This document shows positions 36,259 to 45,027 of a DNA stretch of 64,000 nt, one piece after another. Where the stretch lies: assembly GCA_020073665.1 (NCBI GenBank), contig JAIQEU010000005.1, positions 1 through 64,000 on the forward strand, in the 5' to 3' direction. The first letter of the stretch is position 1. Every line of letters starts with the position of its first letter. This stretch comes from Terriglobia bacterium. Lineage in GTDB: Bacteria > Acidobacteriota > Terriglobia > Terriglobales > Acidobacteriaceae. The notes beneath the pieces were generated by a model that searched no databases, was not told where the DNA came from, and saw only the letters and a list, made by a program, of their open reading frames with translations. The position numbers and the translations under genes are program-made.

Positions 36259-37584
36259 TTACTTGAGCCGTGGCTCCACTGCCTTGCTCGAAGCGGCCCG
36301 GTACGACATGCGAGCGTACGGCGCAAGCGGTAGACGCAAGCGGTGGCGAACCGGCTGGCGCATCTCCAACGATGAGCGCAGAGCACGGTGAATCCGGCGA
36401 AACATTTCGCGGGCGTCGTTAATCAGCATCGGCACCACCGGCATCGGGTCATCCCAGGCGAAATACGCGGATTCCGCCACGCCACGCAGCGAACTCGCCC
36501 AGCGCTCCAGCGAAAGGGTACCCTCCCGGCCATAGCGCACGCAGGAAACCAGGTCCAGATCTTCGACGATCCAGCGCCGTCCCTCGCATGGGGTCCCCGG
36601 AGTCACCGCCTGGCCGGTCATATCGAGATAGAGAGCGCGTACTACGTCCATGTCACTGTCGGTGACGAAAAGCCGGAAGGTCCCTCCAATACGCGGGTTC
36701 ACATCCAGGACCTTGTACTGGCCATCGCGTGCGTCGAAGCGGTAGTCAATGTCAACAATTCCGCGATAGCCCAGCTTAGTCAGCATTGCGATGCTGGCAT
36801 CCCGCAGGGCCACATTGCTCTCACATACGCCCAGGCTGGTGACACCGGCGTACACCGGGCACTGGCGAATCTTCCGTCCGGTGAAAGCCAATAGGCATTC
36901 CGACCGCTGATTAAAGTAGCCGTTAAACATCCAGCTCGCGTCCTCGCCGCCCGGGATGTACTCCTGCAGCATCAGGTTCGGAACCTCGGACTCTTCGAAG
37001 CGGTCGTATTTTTCCAGCAATTCCTCCGCGGAACGGATCACCAGCATGGTCTTGCCGCTGCGTTTGCGAAGCTTCAATCCGTAGATGCCTTTGAGCACCA
37101 CCGGAAACTTCGCGGTAGCGGCAAAGTCTTCGACTTGCTCGCGCGACTGGGGAAATACCGTCAGCGGCACGGGCAGGCCCAACTGCCTGGCCAGCCGGTG
37201 CATACTCTGCTTGTTGCAGAGAGTGTGTACCAACTCCGCATCCTGCAGCGGGACCAGGAACCAGGGCTCGAGCTCCGCCGCGTGGTCGGCGACGAACATG
37301 GCACTTTCGTCGGTCGTGGGCAGAAGAATGGAGCGGCGCCCGATGGTGCGGCCCACTGCGAGCAGGCGGTCGACCGATTGTTCAGGCGAGTCGTTGCTGA
37401 AGTCGCAGACAAACTTTCCCTGGCAGTAACGGGAGTAGAAAGCCGGCGAATACTGGTCGCGGTGAACGACGTGAGTCGGAACGCCCAGCCTGCCAAGGCT
37501 GCGCAGGATGCCCAGGGGAGTGTGGGCAATGCTTCGGAGGATGACCAGCGGCGTGTTGAGGTCGATTGACTTCTTAGGGCCCAT
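36259..37584 (-). CDS. ATP-grasp carboxylate-amine/thiol ligase
   Basis: A 441-residue protein. The N-terminal domain (VILRSIAHTPLGILRSLGRLG, up to about 110) is a PurK-like Rossmann region. The ATP-grasp part has PVVLKGIYGLKLRKR and QEYIPGGED, and the metal/ATP residues appear in VDIDYRFDARDG and LDVNPRIGG. Family members join a carboxylate to an amine. In this locus it might amidate a uronic acid, or attach an amino acid to the glycan; the dehydrogenase at 39133 could provide the carboxylate. This coupling is inference. Confidence 0.8.
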   Translation of the reverse strand: MGPKKSIDLNTPLVILRSIAHTPLGILRSLGRLGVPTHVVHRDQYSPAFYSRYCQGKFVCDFSNDSPEQSVDRLLAVGRTIGRRSILLPTTDESAMFVADHAAELEPWFLVPLQDAELVHTLCNKQSMHRLARQLGLPVPLTVFPQSREQVEDFAATAKFPVVLKGIYGLKLRKRSGKTMLVIRSAEELLEKYDRFEESEVPNLMLQEYIPGGEDASWMFNGYFNQRSECLLAFTGRKIRQCPVYAGVTSLGVCESNVALRDASIAMLTKLGYRGIVDIDYRFDARDGQYKVLDVNPRIGGTFRLFVTDSDMDVVRALYLDMTGQAVTPGTPCEGRRWIVEDLDLVSCVRYGREGTLSLERWASSLRGVAESAYFAWDDPMPVVPMLINDAREMFRRIHRALRSSLEMRQPVRHRLRLPLAPYARMSYRAASSKAVEPRLK

Positions 37585-37606
37585 GATTCAATTCAGGTGT
37601 CGCGAG

Positions 37607-39049
37607 TTAAGCGGCGCCCGTCCCCTTCAATACTGCTGGAATCGTTCTCACCAGGATCTGCAGGTCCAACCACAACGACCACTGGTCGATGTATTCCATG
37701 TCCAGTTCCATCCAGCGTTCGAAGGAGATGGAACTTCTTCCGGCGATCTGCCACAGGCAAGTGATCCCCGGACGGACACTGAAACGCCGCCGTTGCCAGT
37801 CCTGGTCAAACCCCTGATAGTCGCGCACCGGCAGAGGTCGCGGACCTACCAGGCTCATGTCACCCTTGAGAACGTTGAAGAGCTGGGGAAGCTCATCCAG
37901 GCTTGTCTTGCGGAGTAACCGGCCAATCGGGGTAATGCGCGGATCATCCTTGATCTTGAACACTGGGCCGGTGGCTTCGTTGAGGTGTTCGATTTCCGCC
38001 AGGCGCTCTTCTGCGTCCGGCACCATGGTGCGAAATTTGCACATGGAGAAAATCCGCTTGTTCAGGCCCATGCGCTTCTGCACGAACCACACCGGTCCGG
38101 ACGACGTCAACTTGATCAGCAAAGCAACGATCAGGAACACCGGCGAGAACAGCAGGATCAAGCAGGCGGAGACCAGGATGTCCATGGTCCGCTTGATGAC
38201 GGTGGGGCCGCTCTCCGCCATGCCGCCGGTGAGGAGCGTAATCAGCGAGTCGCCTTCGAATTCGTCGGCCTGGGTGCGGGCCATCTTCAAGTTGAAGATG
38301 GTCGAGGGAAAACGCACCACGATGCCCTGCTCCTCGCAAAGCGCCGCAACCTGTGACGCCTGCTGGTAGCGTGATTTCAAGGGAAGCCCCATAATCACTT
38401 CGTCGACCACGCTTTCCCGCAGGAACCCGGGCAGACCTTCCAGATCACAAACCCGGCGGTAGCCGGTGCGCAAGAACGAATCCGTGCCGGGCCAGACTTC
38501 ATCGGCAAAGCCGATGACCCGATACCCCAACTCCGGCCGCGACTGGATCTTCCGGACAAACTGGAGAGCTCGCGGATTGCTGCCCACCACCAGCATGTGA
38601 CGCAGATTGCGGTGATGCCGGCGCAAATTACCCAGGATGGAGCGCAGAGCCAGGCGACTGATCACGGTCAGCACGCTGCTGATCGAGAGGAAATACATCA
38701 GGAACAGCGTATCCACCATGTCGATGCTGAATACCCTGGCCGCCACTCCCAGAAAAGCCGTCCCCATCAGGGCGGCCTTGAGCACATCGCGGACTTCCGA
38801 TAACCGGTTGGAAAGCCGCTTGGATTCGTACAGTCCGACCGATTTGAAAACCAGATGCCACAGAATCAGGAACCCGATGAACAGGGCCAGGTTCACCACC
38901 TTCACCCGCATGGTGAGGAACTGGCTGAGGCGCGCGACCCGAGACTCGTGCACCACCGGCAGCGTCGCCAGGGCGAAGGAGGCAACGAACAGCGACAAGT
39001 CGAATAGCTTGAACGCTTCGAGAAGGATGTGTCGACGGATCTGGCTCAT
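37607..39049 (-). CDS. undecaprenyl-phosphate glycosylphosphotransferase (WbaP/EpsL-like)
   Basis: A 480-residue polyprenyl-phosphate hexose-1-phosphate transferase that starts repeat-unit synthesis. The N-terminal half has four membrane segments and a CoA-binding-like domain (MLVVGSNPRALQFV). The C-terminal catalytic domain is canonical: KRTMDILVSACLILL, MCKFRTM, TSLDELPQL, LVGPRP and RPGITCLWQI. It adds the first sugar phosphate to undecaprenyl phosphate. Confidence 0.92.
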   Translation of the reverse strand: MSQIRRHILLEAFKLFDLSLFVASFALATLPVVHESRVARLSQFLTMRVKVVNLALFIGFLILWHLVFKSVGLYESKRLSNRLSEVRDVLKAALMGTAFLGVAARVFSIDMVDTLFLMYFLSISSVLTVISRLALRSILGNLRRHHRNLRHMLVVGSNPRALQFVRKIQSRPELGYRVIGFADEVWPGTDSFLRTGYRRVCDLEGLPGFLRESVVDEVIMGLPLKSRYQQASQVAALCEEQGIVVRFPSTIFNLKMARTQADEFEGDSLITLLTGGMAESGPTVIKRTMDILVSACLILLFSPVFLIVALLIKLTSSGPVWFVQKRMGLNKRIFSMCKFRTMVPDAEERLAEIEHLNEATGPVFKIKDDPRITPIGRLLRKTSLDELPQLFNVLKGDMSLVGPRPLPVRDYQGFDQDWQRRRFSVRPGITCLWQIAGRSSISFERWMELDMEYIDQWSLWLDLQILVRTIPAVLKGTGAA

Positions 39050-39132
39050 GGCACCTTATCGGAGAAGACCGGAATTCGGACCCAGTGGATGCCGTGCAAC
39101 AGCCCTGCAAACGACCGTGAATCCTTACCAAG

Positions 39133-40611
39133 CTACAGCAGCACGCCGCGAACCGCCGGCTTGCGAGACGAAGCAACCTGTTTCCTGGCAGTCACCTTGG
39201 CCGGGGCTGATCCCGCCGTAGGACGCCCCATGCAGGCGTATTCGAAACCGTGTTCCCGAGCTACGCTGGGATCGTAAAGGTTTCGCCCGTCCAGCATGAT
39301 CGGCACTTCCATGGCGTCGTGCAGACGCTTGAGATCCAGCTTGCGAAATTCGTCCCACTCCGTCAGCACCAGCACGGCGTGGGTACCGCGAGCGGCATCG
39401 TATGCCGACTCGCAATAAGTGACCCGCCCGGCTTGTTCGGGAAAAACGGAGCGGGTAGCAGCCATGGCTTGCGGATCGTACAACCGCAGCGACACTCCAT
39501 CCTCCAGCAAGGCATTGATAATCTTGAGCGCGGGGGCCTCGCGAATATCGTCGGTCAACGGTTTGAAGGCCAAGCCAAGCACCGCCAGCGTCTTACCGCG
39601 CAACACCCACAAAGACTTGCGCAGCTTCTTGAGGAAGATATCGATTCGCTTGCGGTTGATGGATTCGACTTCGTGCATCAGCGAAACATCCAGTCCGTGG
39701 GTTTCCGCCAGGTGGATGAAAGCCCGCACGTCCTTGGGAAAGCAAGAACCGCCAAAACCGATGCCAGCTTTCAGGAACTGGGAGCCGATGCGGGAGTCCA
39801 TGCCGATGCCTTGCGCCACTTTCACCACGTCGGCGCCCACCGCTTCACATACGTCGGACACCATGTTGATGAACGAAATCTTGGTGGAGAGAAATGCGTT
39901 GGCCGCGTGCTTGATCAATTCGGCGGTGTTGAGGTCGGTGACCAGGATGGGACGCTTGAGCGGGCGATAGATGCTTTCCAAAAGCTGCTGAGCGCGCTCT
40001 GACTCCACCCCAATGACGATGCGGTCAGGCCGGAAGAAATCCTCGACCGCCCGGCCCTCCTGCAAGAACTCCGGATTGGAGGCCACCTCGAAACGCACCG
40101 TGGAAGCCCTCGACGATCCGTTCCTGGCTCCGTTGCGATGGACCGGCGCTTCCGTGTCGGCAAAGCGCTCGATGGTCCGCTTTATCCATTGCCCGGTAAT
40201 CGCCGGCACAGTGCTTTTTTCGACGATCAGCTTGTAGCCATTCAGATTGCGCGCGATCACCCGGGCGACGCCTTCCACCTGGGTCAGATCGGCCTCCCCG
40301 TTTTCCTTCTGCGGGGTGCCCACGCAGATGAACAATACGGTGGCAGCGCTGATGGCCGCGCCTACGTCTTCGGTCAGCTGGAAACGCTTGTTCCTAGAAT
40401 GTTTGGTCAGCAGAGGCTGCAGGCCCGGTTCATAGAAGGTACAAATTCCTGTGCGCAGCTTAGCGATCGCCTCCGCATTCGAATCGGCTCCGATTACCTC
40501 CAAACCCAGATCCGCCAATCCCAATGCCGTAGGAAGCCCAACGTGTCCCATGCCCAGCACCGCAATCTTGGGCTTACCTGCACTCACCTTTTTCGGCCGA
40601 CGATCCGCCAT
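39133..40611 (-). CDS. nucleotide-sugar 6-dehydrogenase (UDP-glucose/GDP-mannose DH family)
   Basis: A 492-residue dehydrogenase that makes a uronic acid from a nucleotide hexose. The NAD site is GMGHVGLPTALGLADLG near the start. The central part has the catalytic Cys in GFGGSCFPKD (about residue 281), and a C-terminal UDP-binding domain contains LGLAFKPLTDDIREAP. UDP-glucose, GDP-mannose and UDP-ManNAc are all possible substrates. A product uronic acid would give an acidic polysaccharide. Confidence 0.9.
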   Translation of the reverse strand: MADRRPKKVSAGKPKIAVLGMGHVGLPTALGLADLGLEVIGADSNAEAIAKLRTGICTFYEPGLQPLLTKHSRNKRFQLTEDVGAAISAATVLFICVGTPQKENGEADLTQVEGVARVIARNLNGYKLIVEKSTVPAITGQWIKRTIERFADTEAPVHRNGARNGSSRASTVRFEVASNPEFLQEGRAVEDFFRPDRIVIGVESERAQQLLESIYRPLKRPILVTDLNTAELIKHAANAFLSTKISFINMVSDVCEAVGADVVKVAQGIGMDSRIGSQFLKAGIGFGGSCFPKDVRAFIHLAETHGLDVSLMHEVESINRKRIDIFLKKLRKSLWVLRGKTLAVLGLAFKPLTDDIREAPALKIINALLEDGVSLRLYDPQAMAATRSVFPEQAGRVTYCESAYDAARGTHAVLVLTEWDEFRKLDLKRLHDAMEVPIMLDGRNLYDPSVAREHGFEYACMGRPTAGSAPAKVTARKQVASSRKPAVRGVLL

Positions 40612-40686
40612 TCCCTATCCCCCAATGTGCCCCGAGTTAGTCTTTTTCCACAGTGCCACACCGCACGGCTCGCGGTCTGTGACCGC

Positions 40687-41229
40687 TTACGCAGGTTCCA
40701 GTTCGTACCCGCTGACCCGTATGGCCACGGATCGCTGAATCAGGTCAATCGAAACAATCAAGCTCTGGTCCGAGTTCTTGGCCAGGAGCAATCCCTCCAC
40801 CCCATCCAGGGACCCACCCCGGATGCGAACCCGCTGGTTGACGTGCAGATAGGGGTACAAGGTGAACGGAACCCCCTGCTCCACGATGTTGCGCACCGAG
40901 TCGATCTGTTCACTCGGGATGGGGGTGCCCCGACCGTTGTTGCCCACAAAGCCGACTACCCCAGTGGAGCGCAGGACGGATACCTGTTTTTCCGCGGAAC
41001 CGTCCGTCTGCACAAAGACGTAACCAGGAAACAACGGCAGCTCCACCTCTTTTATACGATCGCTCCAGCGTTGCTTGCGGGCCACCAGGGGCAAGAAACT
41101 GCAGAAACCTTTGGCCGCGATCTCGGAAGCAGCTTTCTTCTCGTGGCGTGAGCGGGTGCGTAGTGCAAACCAGAGTCCGGAATTCCCTTGGATCGGCGCC
41201 GATACGGCCTGTACGACCTCTATGTGCAT
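40687..41229 (-). CDS. NusG-like antiterminator, UpxY/RfaH type
   Basis: A 180-residue transcription factor. The NGN domain opens WFALRTRSRHEKKAASEI and contains FPGYVFVQ. A KOW-type C-terminal part follows (VNQRVRIRGGSLDGVEG). In known systems NusG paralogues travel with RNA polymerase and let it read long polysaccharide operons. That fits a nearly gap-free - strand locus of more than 30 kb. A hairpin in the leader of the first gene (44561-44580) is a candidate recruitment site. Confidence 0.85.
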   Translation of the reverse strand: MHIEVVQAVSAPIQGNSGLWFALRTRSRHEKKAASEIAAKGFCSFLPLVARKQRWSDRIKEVELPLFPGYVFVQTDGSAEKQVSVLRSTGVVGFVGNNGRGTPIPSEQIDSVRNIVEQGVPFTLYPYLHVNQRVRIRGGSLDGVEGLLLAKNSDQSLIVSIDLIQRSVAIRVSGYELEPA

Positions 41230-41336
41230 AGCTCTGCCCTTTCAGTCCCATCGGGTTGTCGAAACATCCCGAAAGAGACTGCTTCTGCCGCACAACAGCA
41301 AGAACTCACCCCACGCAAGCGGCTCCAGTCGCGGGA

Positions 41337-42062
41337 CTAGAGCCGGTTATAAAGCTTCTGCGGAATCGGGAACGTGCGTTTGTTCAGAACTGCACCCAGA
41401 AGTCGCACGCTCGCAGCTTCAAAAATGTCCTTTACCTTGAGCGCGGATTCGCGCCGAGTGGTGTTCGACTGCAACACCAGGACCACACCATCCGCCAAGC
41501 GGCCGATTTGCGCCGCATCGGAATACAGGCTGGCGGGCGGAGCGTCGATCAATACGGTTTCGAATTCCGCGCACAACTCGGTCAGACGCACCCGCAAGAT
41601 CTCGAAATTGAGCTGCGCTTGGCTTCCCGCTGCCGAACCGGTCGGCAGCACCCACAAATTGCTGCCAGCGATCTGTTGGGCAAAATCACGAATCGGGCCT
41701 GGCTGCACCATGGCATCCGAGAGTCCCACCCGGTTTTCGATCCCAAACTGAGCATGCAGGCTGGGGGTTCGCAGATTCGCATCCACCAAGCAAATGGATC
41801 CGGCATTCTGCGCGGCTAACGTCAGCGCGGTATTAGTGCAGACCCAGCTGCATCCGTCACCATGCGCCACTGAAGAAAACACCACTACCCGTGGCCGGTC
41901 AGTCGCAACCGCACCCCGGAATATCTGTTGAACCAGCCGGGTGACTTCTTCTCCGACCGGCGCCGGCAAAGCCGGACGATGACCGTTGGTGGGAGGAACA
42001 GACGGCGCCCCAGTCGCCTGTTCCTTTTCAAGCCGCTGCAGAAGTTCGAAAGTCCTGCTCAA
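41337..42062 (-). CDS. BY-kinase/CpsD-like ATPase with degenerate Walker A
   Basis: A 241-residue protein of the bacterial tyrosine-kinase/MinD fold. The Walker A site reads AHGDGCSW (66-73); Cys71 stands where the invariant Lys of GxGKS should be. Walker A' (CLVDANLRTPS) and Walker B (VLIDAPP) are intact. There is no Tyr cluster at the C terminus, only one Tyr in QKLYNRL. So it may be a non-kinase regulator of the Wzz partner encoded next to it. The start is TTG 42062, with ggagg seven bases upstream. Confidence 0.8.
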   Translation of the reverse strand: MSRTFELLQRLEKEQATGAPSVPPTNGHRPALPAPVGEEVTRLVQQIFRGAVATDRPRVVVFSSVAHGDGCSWVCTNTALTLAAQNAGSICLVDANLRTPSLHAQFGIENRVGLSDAMVQPGPIRDFAQQIAGSNLWVLPTGSAAGSQAQLNFEILRVRLTELCAEFETVLIDAPPASLYSDAAQIGRLADGVVLVLQSNTTRRESALKVKDIFEAASVRLLGAVLNKRTFPIPQKLYNRL

Positions 42063-42125
42063 GATACGTCCTCCGTGATTTGGGTCGACCGTTACTTCTA
42101 CTTCCCTACCATTTCCACCACTCCC

Positions 42126-43751
42126 CTAGTGGCCATTCCTAGGGACCGGGCTCGAGGCTACTTCGTGGCCATTGCCATTGCCTTTGGTTGGCTCCGATAC
42201 CGGGATCGAAGCGAACACTGGAATTCGCAGGATTTCCTTGACTTCGTCCGGCGTGCGGAAAGACGAATCCAGGTAGTCGGCCGTGAGAGCGGCTCCAACT
42301 CCCACCAGACCCGCCAGCAGGAATGAAACCAGGACCAACAGCAACGGAGAATACGTCGGCACCAGTGGCAGTGTGGGCGGCTCGGCCAGGATCACGTCCA
42401 GCACGCGCTGTTCATCCAACTTCTCCGAGATTCGCGCCTGTTCGCGTTTGCCCAGATAAAGCAGGTAGTTCTGTTCCTCGGCTTTCACTTCGCGCGAAAG
42501 ATTGGCTTCGTTAATTTCGCCTTCGTTGAATTGATGAGCCTCACGGTTGTAGCTAGCGACGTTCTGCGAATTGGCCGACCGTTGTGCTTCGAGACTCGGC
42601 AAATCGGTCTTAGCCTTTGCCAGTTCCGAATCAGCCCAGGCGTACACCGGGTTACGGTCGGTGGTGTCGGCGGTGAGCTTGGTCTTGTCCTGAGCCTCGA
42701 TGGCGGCCTTGGTCTCAGCAATCTGTTGTTCCGTTTCCTGCACTGTGCGGTAGCTAGGATCGTACTTGGACAACAGGTCAGTACGTTGTAATTCCAAGGT
42801 ATTCAGCGAAGTCTTCAGGTTCGCCATCAGCGTTCCGTTGTCGGAAAGCGTCTGGGTAGTGGACACGCGAGGAGTCGTGTTCTTCTCCGCCTGTTCCATC
42901 TGGCTCAGGCGCTCTTTGGTCGTGGCAATGGCGGCCTCGGTCGTGCGCAGGCTGGCCAGGAATTGGGCCTCCTGCTGGACCGCGAGCTCTTTCTGTAGGC
43001 CGGCAGCCGCGACATCGTGCTTGCGGTCGTATTCCAGCAACTTGGCCTCGGCGTCGTCCAACTTCTTGTGATACATGTCCGTCTGCGCCGAGAAGAATTC
43101 AAACAGCTTGGTTGGCGGCCGGTTCACCTGCATATGCCTGGCCATGTACAAGCGAGTCAGGTTCTGCATCACGCAAAATGAGTCGTTGGGGTCGCTGGCA
43201 GAGTACTGCACCTGCAGGATTCCCGACGTAGGAACGGGCGTGAGGGTGAGCGCCTTGCTCAACTTTATGATGGCGTCACCTTGCGCCTGTTCGTTCATGC
43301 CCGGGATATGGTTCTTGATGGCCTTCGTCACCGGCGTCCAGAAGTGAGGGTGACCTTCCCACAGGACGGGACAGTTCTGCACCACTTGGGTGAGCAGGTC
43401 CCAATGCAGCATCAACTCCATTTCGGTATTGAGGTCCAACGTAGTGACGTTGGAATCGCCGGACGCGTCGGGCCGCGGGCTCGCATCCGGAGTCACTGCG
43501 GGTTCGACCCGGGCATCGCGCTTCACCAGGACTTCCATTTCGGACTGGTACTGGATGCCGAAGACAATCACGGCGATCAAGGTGCCCAGCAAACTGACCA
43601 GGAAGGCGCGGCGCAGCAGCACCCGACGGCGGAAGCCGACCGCGACTAAGTCGCGCATCTTGGACGAAAGCGACTTCAAGCCTTCGTTTCCGTTTCCGTG
43701 GCCATTTCCATTTCCGTTGCCGTTGCCGTTTCCATTGCGAATATCGTCCAT
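42126..43751 (-). CDS. Wzz/GumC polysaccharide co-polymerase
   Basis: A 541-residue inner-membrane chain-length protein. After an Asn-Gly-repeat leader (about 5-22) comes the first membrane span (about 43-64), a long periplasmic coiled-coil region (about 170-440), and the second span (about 462-487) followed by TADYLDSSFRTPDEVKEIL. The C terminus again has a short Gly-Asn stretch. It partners with the BY-kinase-like protein and the Wza protein to set chain length and connect synthesis to export. Confidence 0.88.
   Translation of the reverse strand: MDDIRNGNGNGNGNGNGHGNGNEGLKSLSSKMRDLVAVGFRRRVLLRRAFLVSLLGTLIAVIVFGIQYQSEMEVLVKRDARVEPAVTPDASPRPDASGDSNVTTLDLNTEMELMLHWDLLTQVVQNCPVLWEGHPHFWTPVTKAIKNHIPGMNEQAQGDAIIKLSKALTLTPVPTSGILQVQYSASDPNDSFCVMQNLTRLYMARHMQVNRPPTKLFEFFSAQTDMYHKKLDDAEAKLLEYDRKHDVAAAGLQKELAVQQEAQFLASLRTTEAAIATTKERLSQMEQAEKNTTPRVSTTQTLSDNGTLMANLKTSLNTLELQRTDLLSKYDPSYRTVQETEQQIAETKAAIEAQDKTKLTADTTDRNPVYAWADSELAKAKTDLPSLEAQRSANSQNVASYNREAHQFNEGEINEANLSREVKAEEQNYLLYLGKREQARISEKLDEQRVLDVILAEPPTLPLVPTYSPLLLVLVSFLLAGLVGVGAALTADYLDSSFRTPDEVKEILRIPVFASIPVSEPTKGNGNGHEVASSPVPRNGH
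43685..43738. repeat. hexanucleotide repeat tract encoding Asn-Gly
   Basis: Nine imperfect six-base units of the form c-g/a-t-t-t/g-c lie inside the start of the Wzz-type gene and encode (N-G)n with one His. Such tracts can change length by slippage without shifting the reading frame. Confidence 0.7.
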
Positions 43752-43786
43752 ACGGTGACCTCGCCTCTCAAAAAGTTTCGGTTGGC

Positions 43787-44530
43787 CTATTGGATAGCGT
43801 ATGTGGCCCGGACACTGTTCAAAGACAGGTAAGGCATGATCTTGGACAAAGCATTCTTGGGGACATAAAGCATGTCGCCGGGTTGCAGGTGCATGTCCTC
43901 AGACAGGTTGTGAGAGTTCAGCATGTGCTTCACGTTAAGAACCTTGGCCTGCACCATGTCGGGCGAGACCTGGCGGAACAGGACCACTTGGGAGTGCTTC
44001 GCCGCCGAAGTGAATCCGCCCGCAATAGCGATTGCCTGTACCACCGTCGTGTCTCCGTGAAGATCGTACTTGCCCGGTTTCCCAACCTCTCCGTTCGCGC
44101 TGAAGAAAGGTTTCACGAATTCCTGGGGGGTGACGGTGATGACGGGGTCGTGCAAACTCTTCGAGTAGGACGCTTCCAGCGCCTGGTTCAATTCCGGTAA
44201 GGTCATTCCCTCGGCATGGATATCGCCGATGCCGCGAAGGCTGATAAATCCGTCGGGTTGCACCGTTACCGACTCGTTGTATTCCGGGGTGAAGCGAAAA
44301 TCCAGGGCCAGCGTATCGCCACGCTGAATGCGATAACGAGGATTACGCTGTTGCAATGCCGGTACGCTCGCGGAAGACTGGCTGTCGGCGGTGAAGTTCG
44401 ACGAAGGGGTTTGTGGTGTCGCTGCAGCGTTCTGCTGCTGCGCCATCGCCACATTTACAAACATCGCCACCAGTGCAATCAGAGTGCATCCGTAAGGTTT
44501 CCAGTTTTCCATCCATCGGCTCGACCGCAT
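43787..44530 (-). CDS. polysaccharide export protein (Wza-like, Poly_export/SLBB)
   Basis: A 247-residue exported protein. A signal peptide (about 13-30) is followed by the poly-export domain (YRIQRGDTLALDFRFTPEYNESVTV) and one SLBB domain (about 140-190, VGKPGKYDLHGDTTVVQAI). It lacks a lipobox Cys and is shorter than enteric Wza, which is common in these phyla. It is the first gene of the - strand locus. The start ATG 44530 has aggaagg upstream. Confidence 0.87.
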   Translation of the reverse strand: MRSSRWMENWKPYGCTLIALVAMFVNVAMAQQQNAAATPQTPSSNFTADSQSSASVPALQQRNPRYRIQRGDTLALDFRFTPEYNESVTVQPDGFISLRGIGDIHAEGMTLPELNQALEASYSKSLHDPVITVTPQEFVKPFFSANGEVGKPGKYDLHGDTTVVQAIAIAGGFTSAAKHSQVVLFRQVSPDMVQAKVLNVKHMLNSHNLSEDMHLQPGDMLYVPKNALSKIMPYLSLNSVRATYAIQ

Positions 44531-44560
44531 TCAACACCTTCCTGATCTAGTGTCGGCCAG

Positions 44561-44580
44561 GGAAGCCTAAAAAAGGCTCC
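44561..44580 (-). promoter_or_regulatory. leader hairpin with a T-rich loop before the locus
   Basis: On the - strand ggagcc and ggcttcc pair (one G-U) around ttttttta, 31 bases before the first start codon. It resembles a paused-polymerase or antitermination element more than a terminator, because the T run is in the loop and not after the stem. A link to the NusG-like factor is a guess. Confidence 0.35.
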
Positions 44581-44646
44581 GCCTCCCCATGCCGGTGTTT
44601 CCAAAGAATCAACACACTTGCAAGTACTCAGCGACCCTTGGGGAGT

Positions 44647-44817
44647 TCACGCAAAATTGAGCGCGGGTTTCTTGGGTGTGCCCCACTGCACAACGCCTGC
44701 TGGCTTAGGTTCTGCAACTGCTTTGCCATCCGAAACTTCCTTGGCACCTGGATTCACAACCCGCAACTCTTTGAAGGAAAAGCAGGTTGGAGGAAGAAAC
44801 TCGGTAAAACGGGACAT
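44647..44817 (-). CDS. possible small leader protein (56 aa)
   Basis: A frame starting at ATG 44817 (or GTG 44847) with Pro/Val-rich, protein-like composition ending TPKKPALNFA. There is no clear ribosome-binding site. It lies directly upstream of the Wza-like gene on the same strand. No family is recognised, and it may be chance. Confidence 0.25.
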   Translation of the reverse strand: MSRFTEFLPPTCFSFKELRVVNPGAKEVSDGKAVAEPKPAGVVQWGTPKKPALNFA

Positions 44818-44871
44818 CCATGAGCCCTGCCTCGCAAACTTTTGCACAATTTGGCCACGTTTCAGAATGGC

Positions 44872-44891
44872 AAAAAGGAGGGAACCCCTCC
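44872..44891 (-). terminator. terminator after the SGNH-like lipoprotein gene
   Basis: On the - strand ggaggg and ccctcc form a 6-bp stem with loop gtt, followed at once by ttttt. It separates the lipoprotein transcript from the exopolysaccharide locus. Confidence 0.6.
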
Positions 44892-45027
44892 CCCGGCTGT
44901 CTCGCCCGCCGGGAGAGGAGTCTACTGTTTCGGACAGAAGAGCGCAAGAAGTCTAAAGGTGCAAACTGACTAGCAGACAGGGCCTTTCGACCCTAGCGAG
45001 TGTCCTTGTGACGCTGAGGCCCCACGG

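Larger units (their letters stand above)
44531..45027 (-). promoter_or_regulatory. 497-base region upstream of the exopolysaccharide locus
   Basis: The region between the Wza-like gene and the lipoprotein gene. It holds the leader hairpin (44561-44580), a weakly supported small frame (44647-44817) and a terminator for the lipoprotein transcript (44872-44891), each listed separately. The promoter of the locus must lie in or upstream of 44530-44871 on the - strand, but I could not find a convincing -35/-10 pair. Confidence 0.5.
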
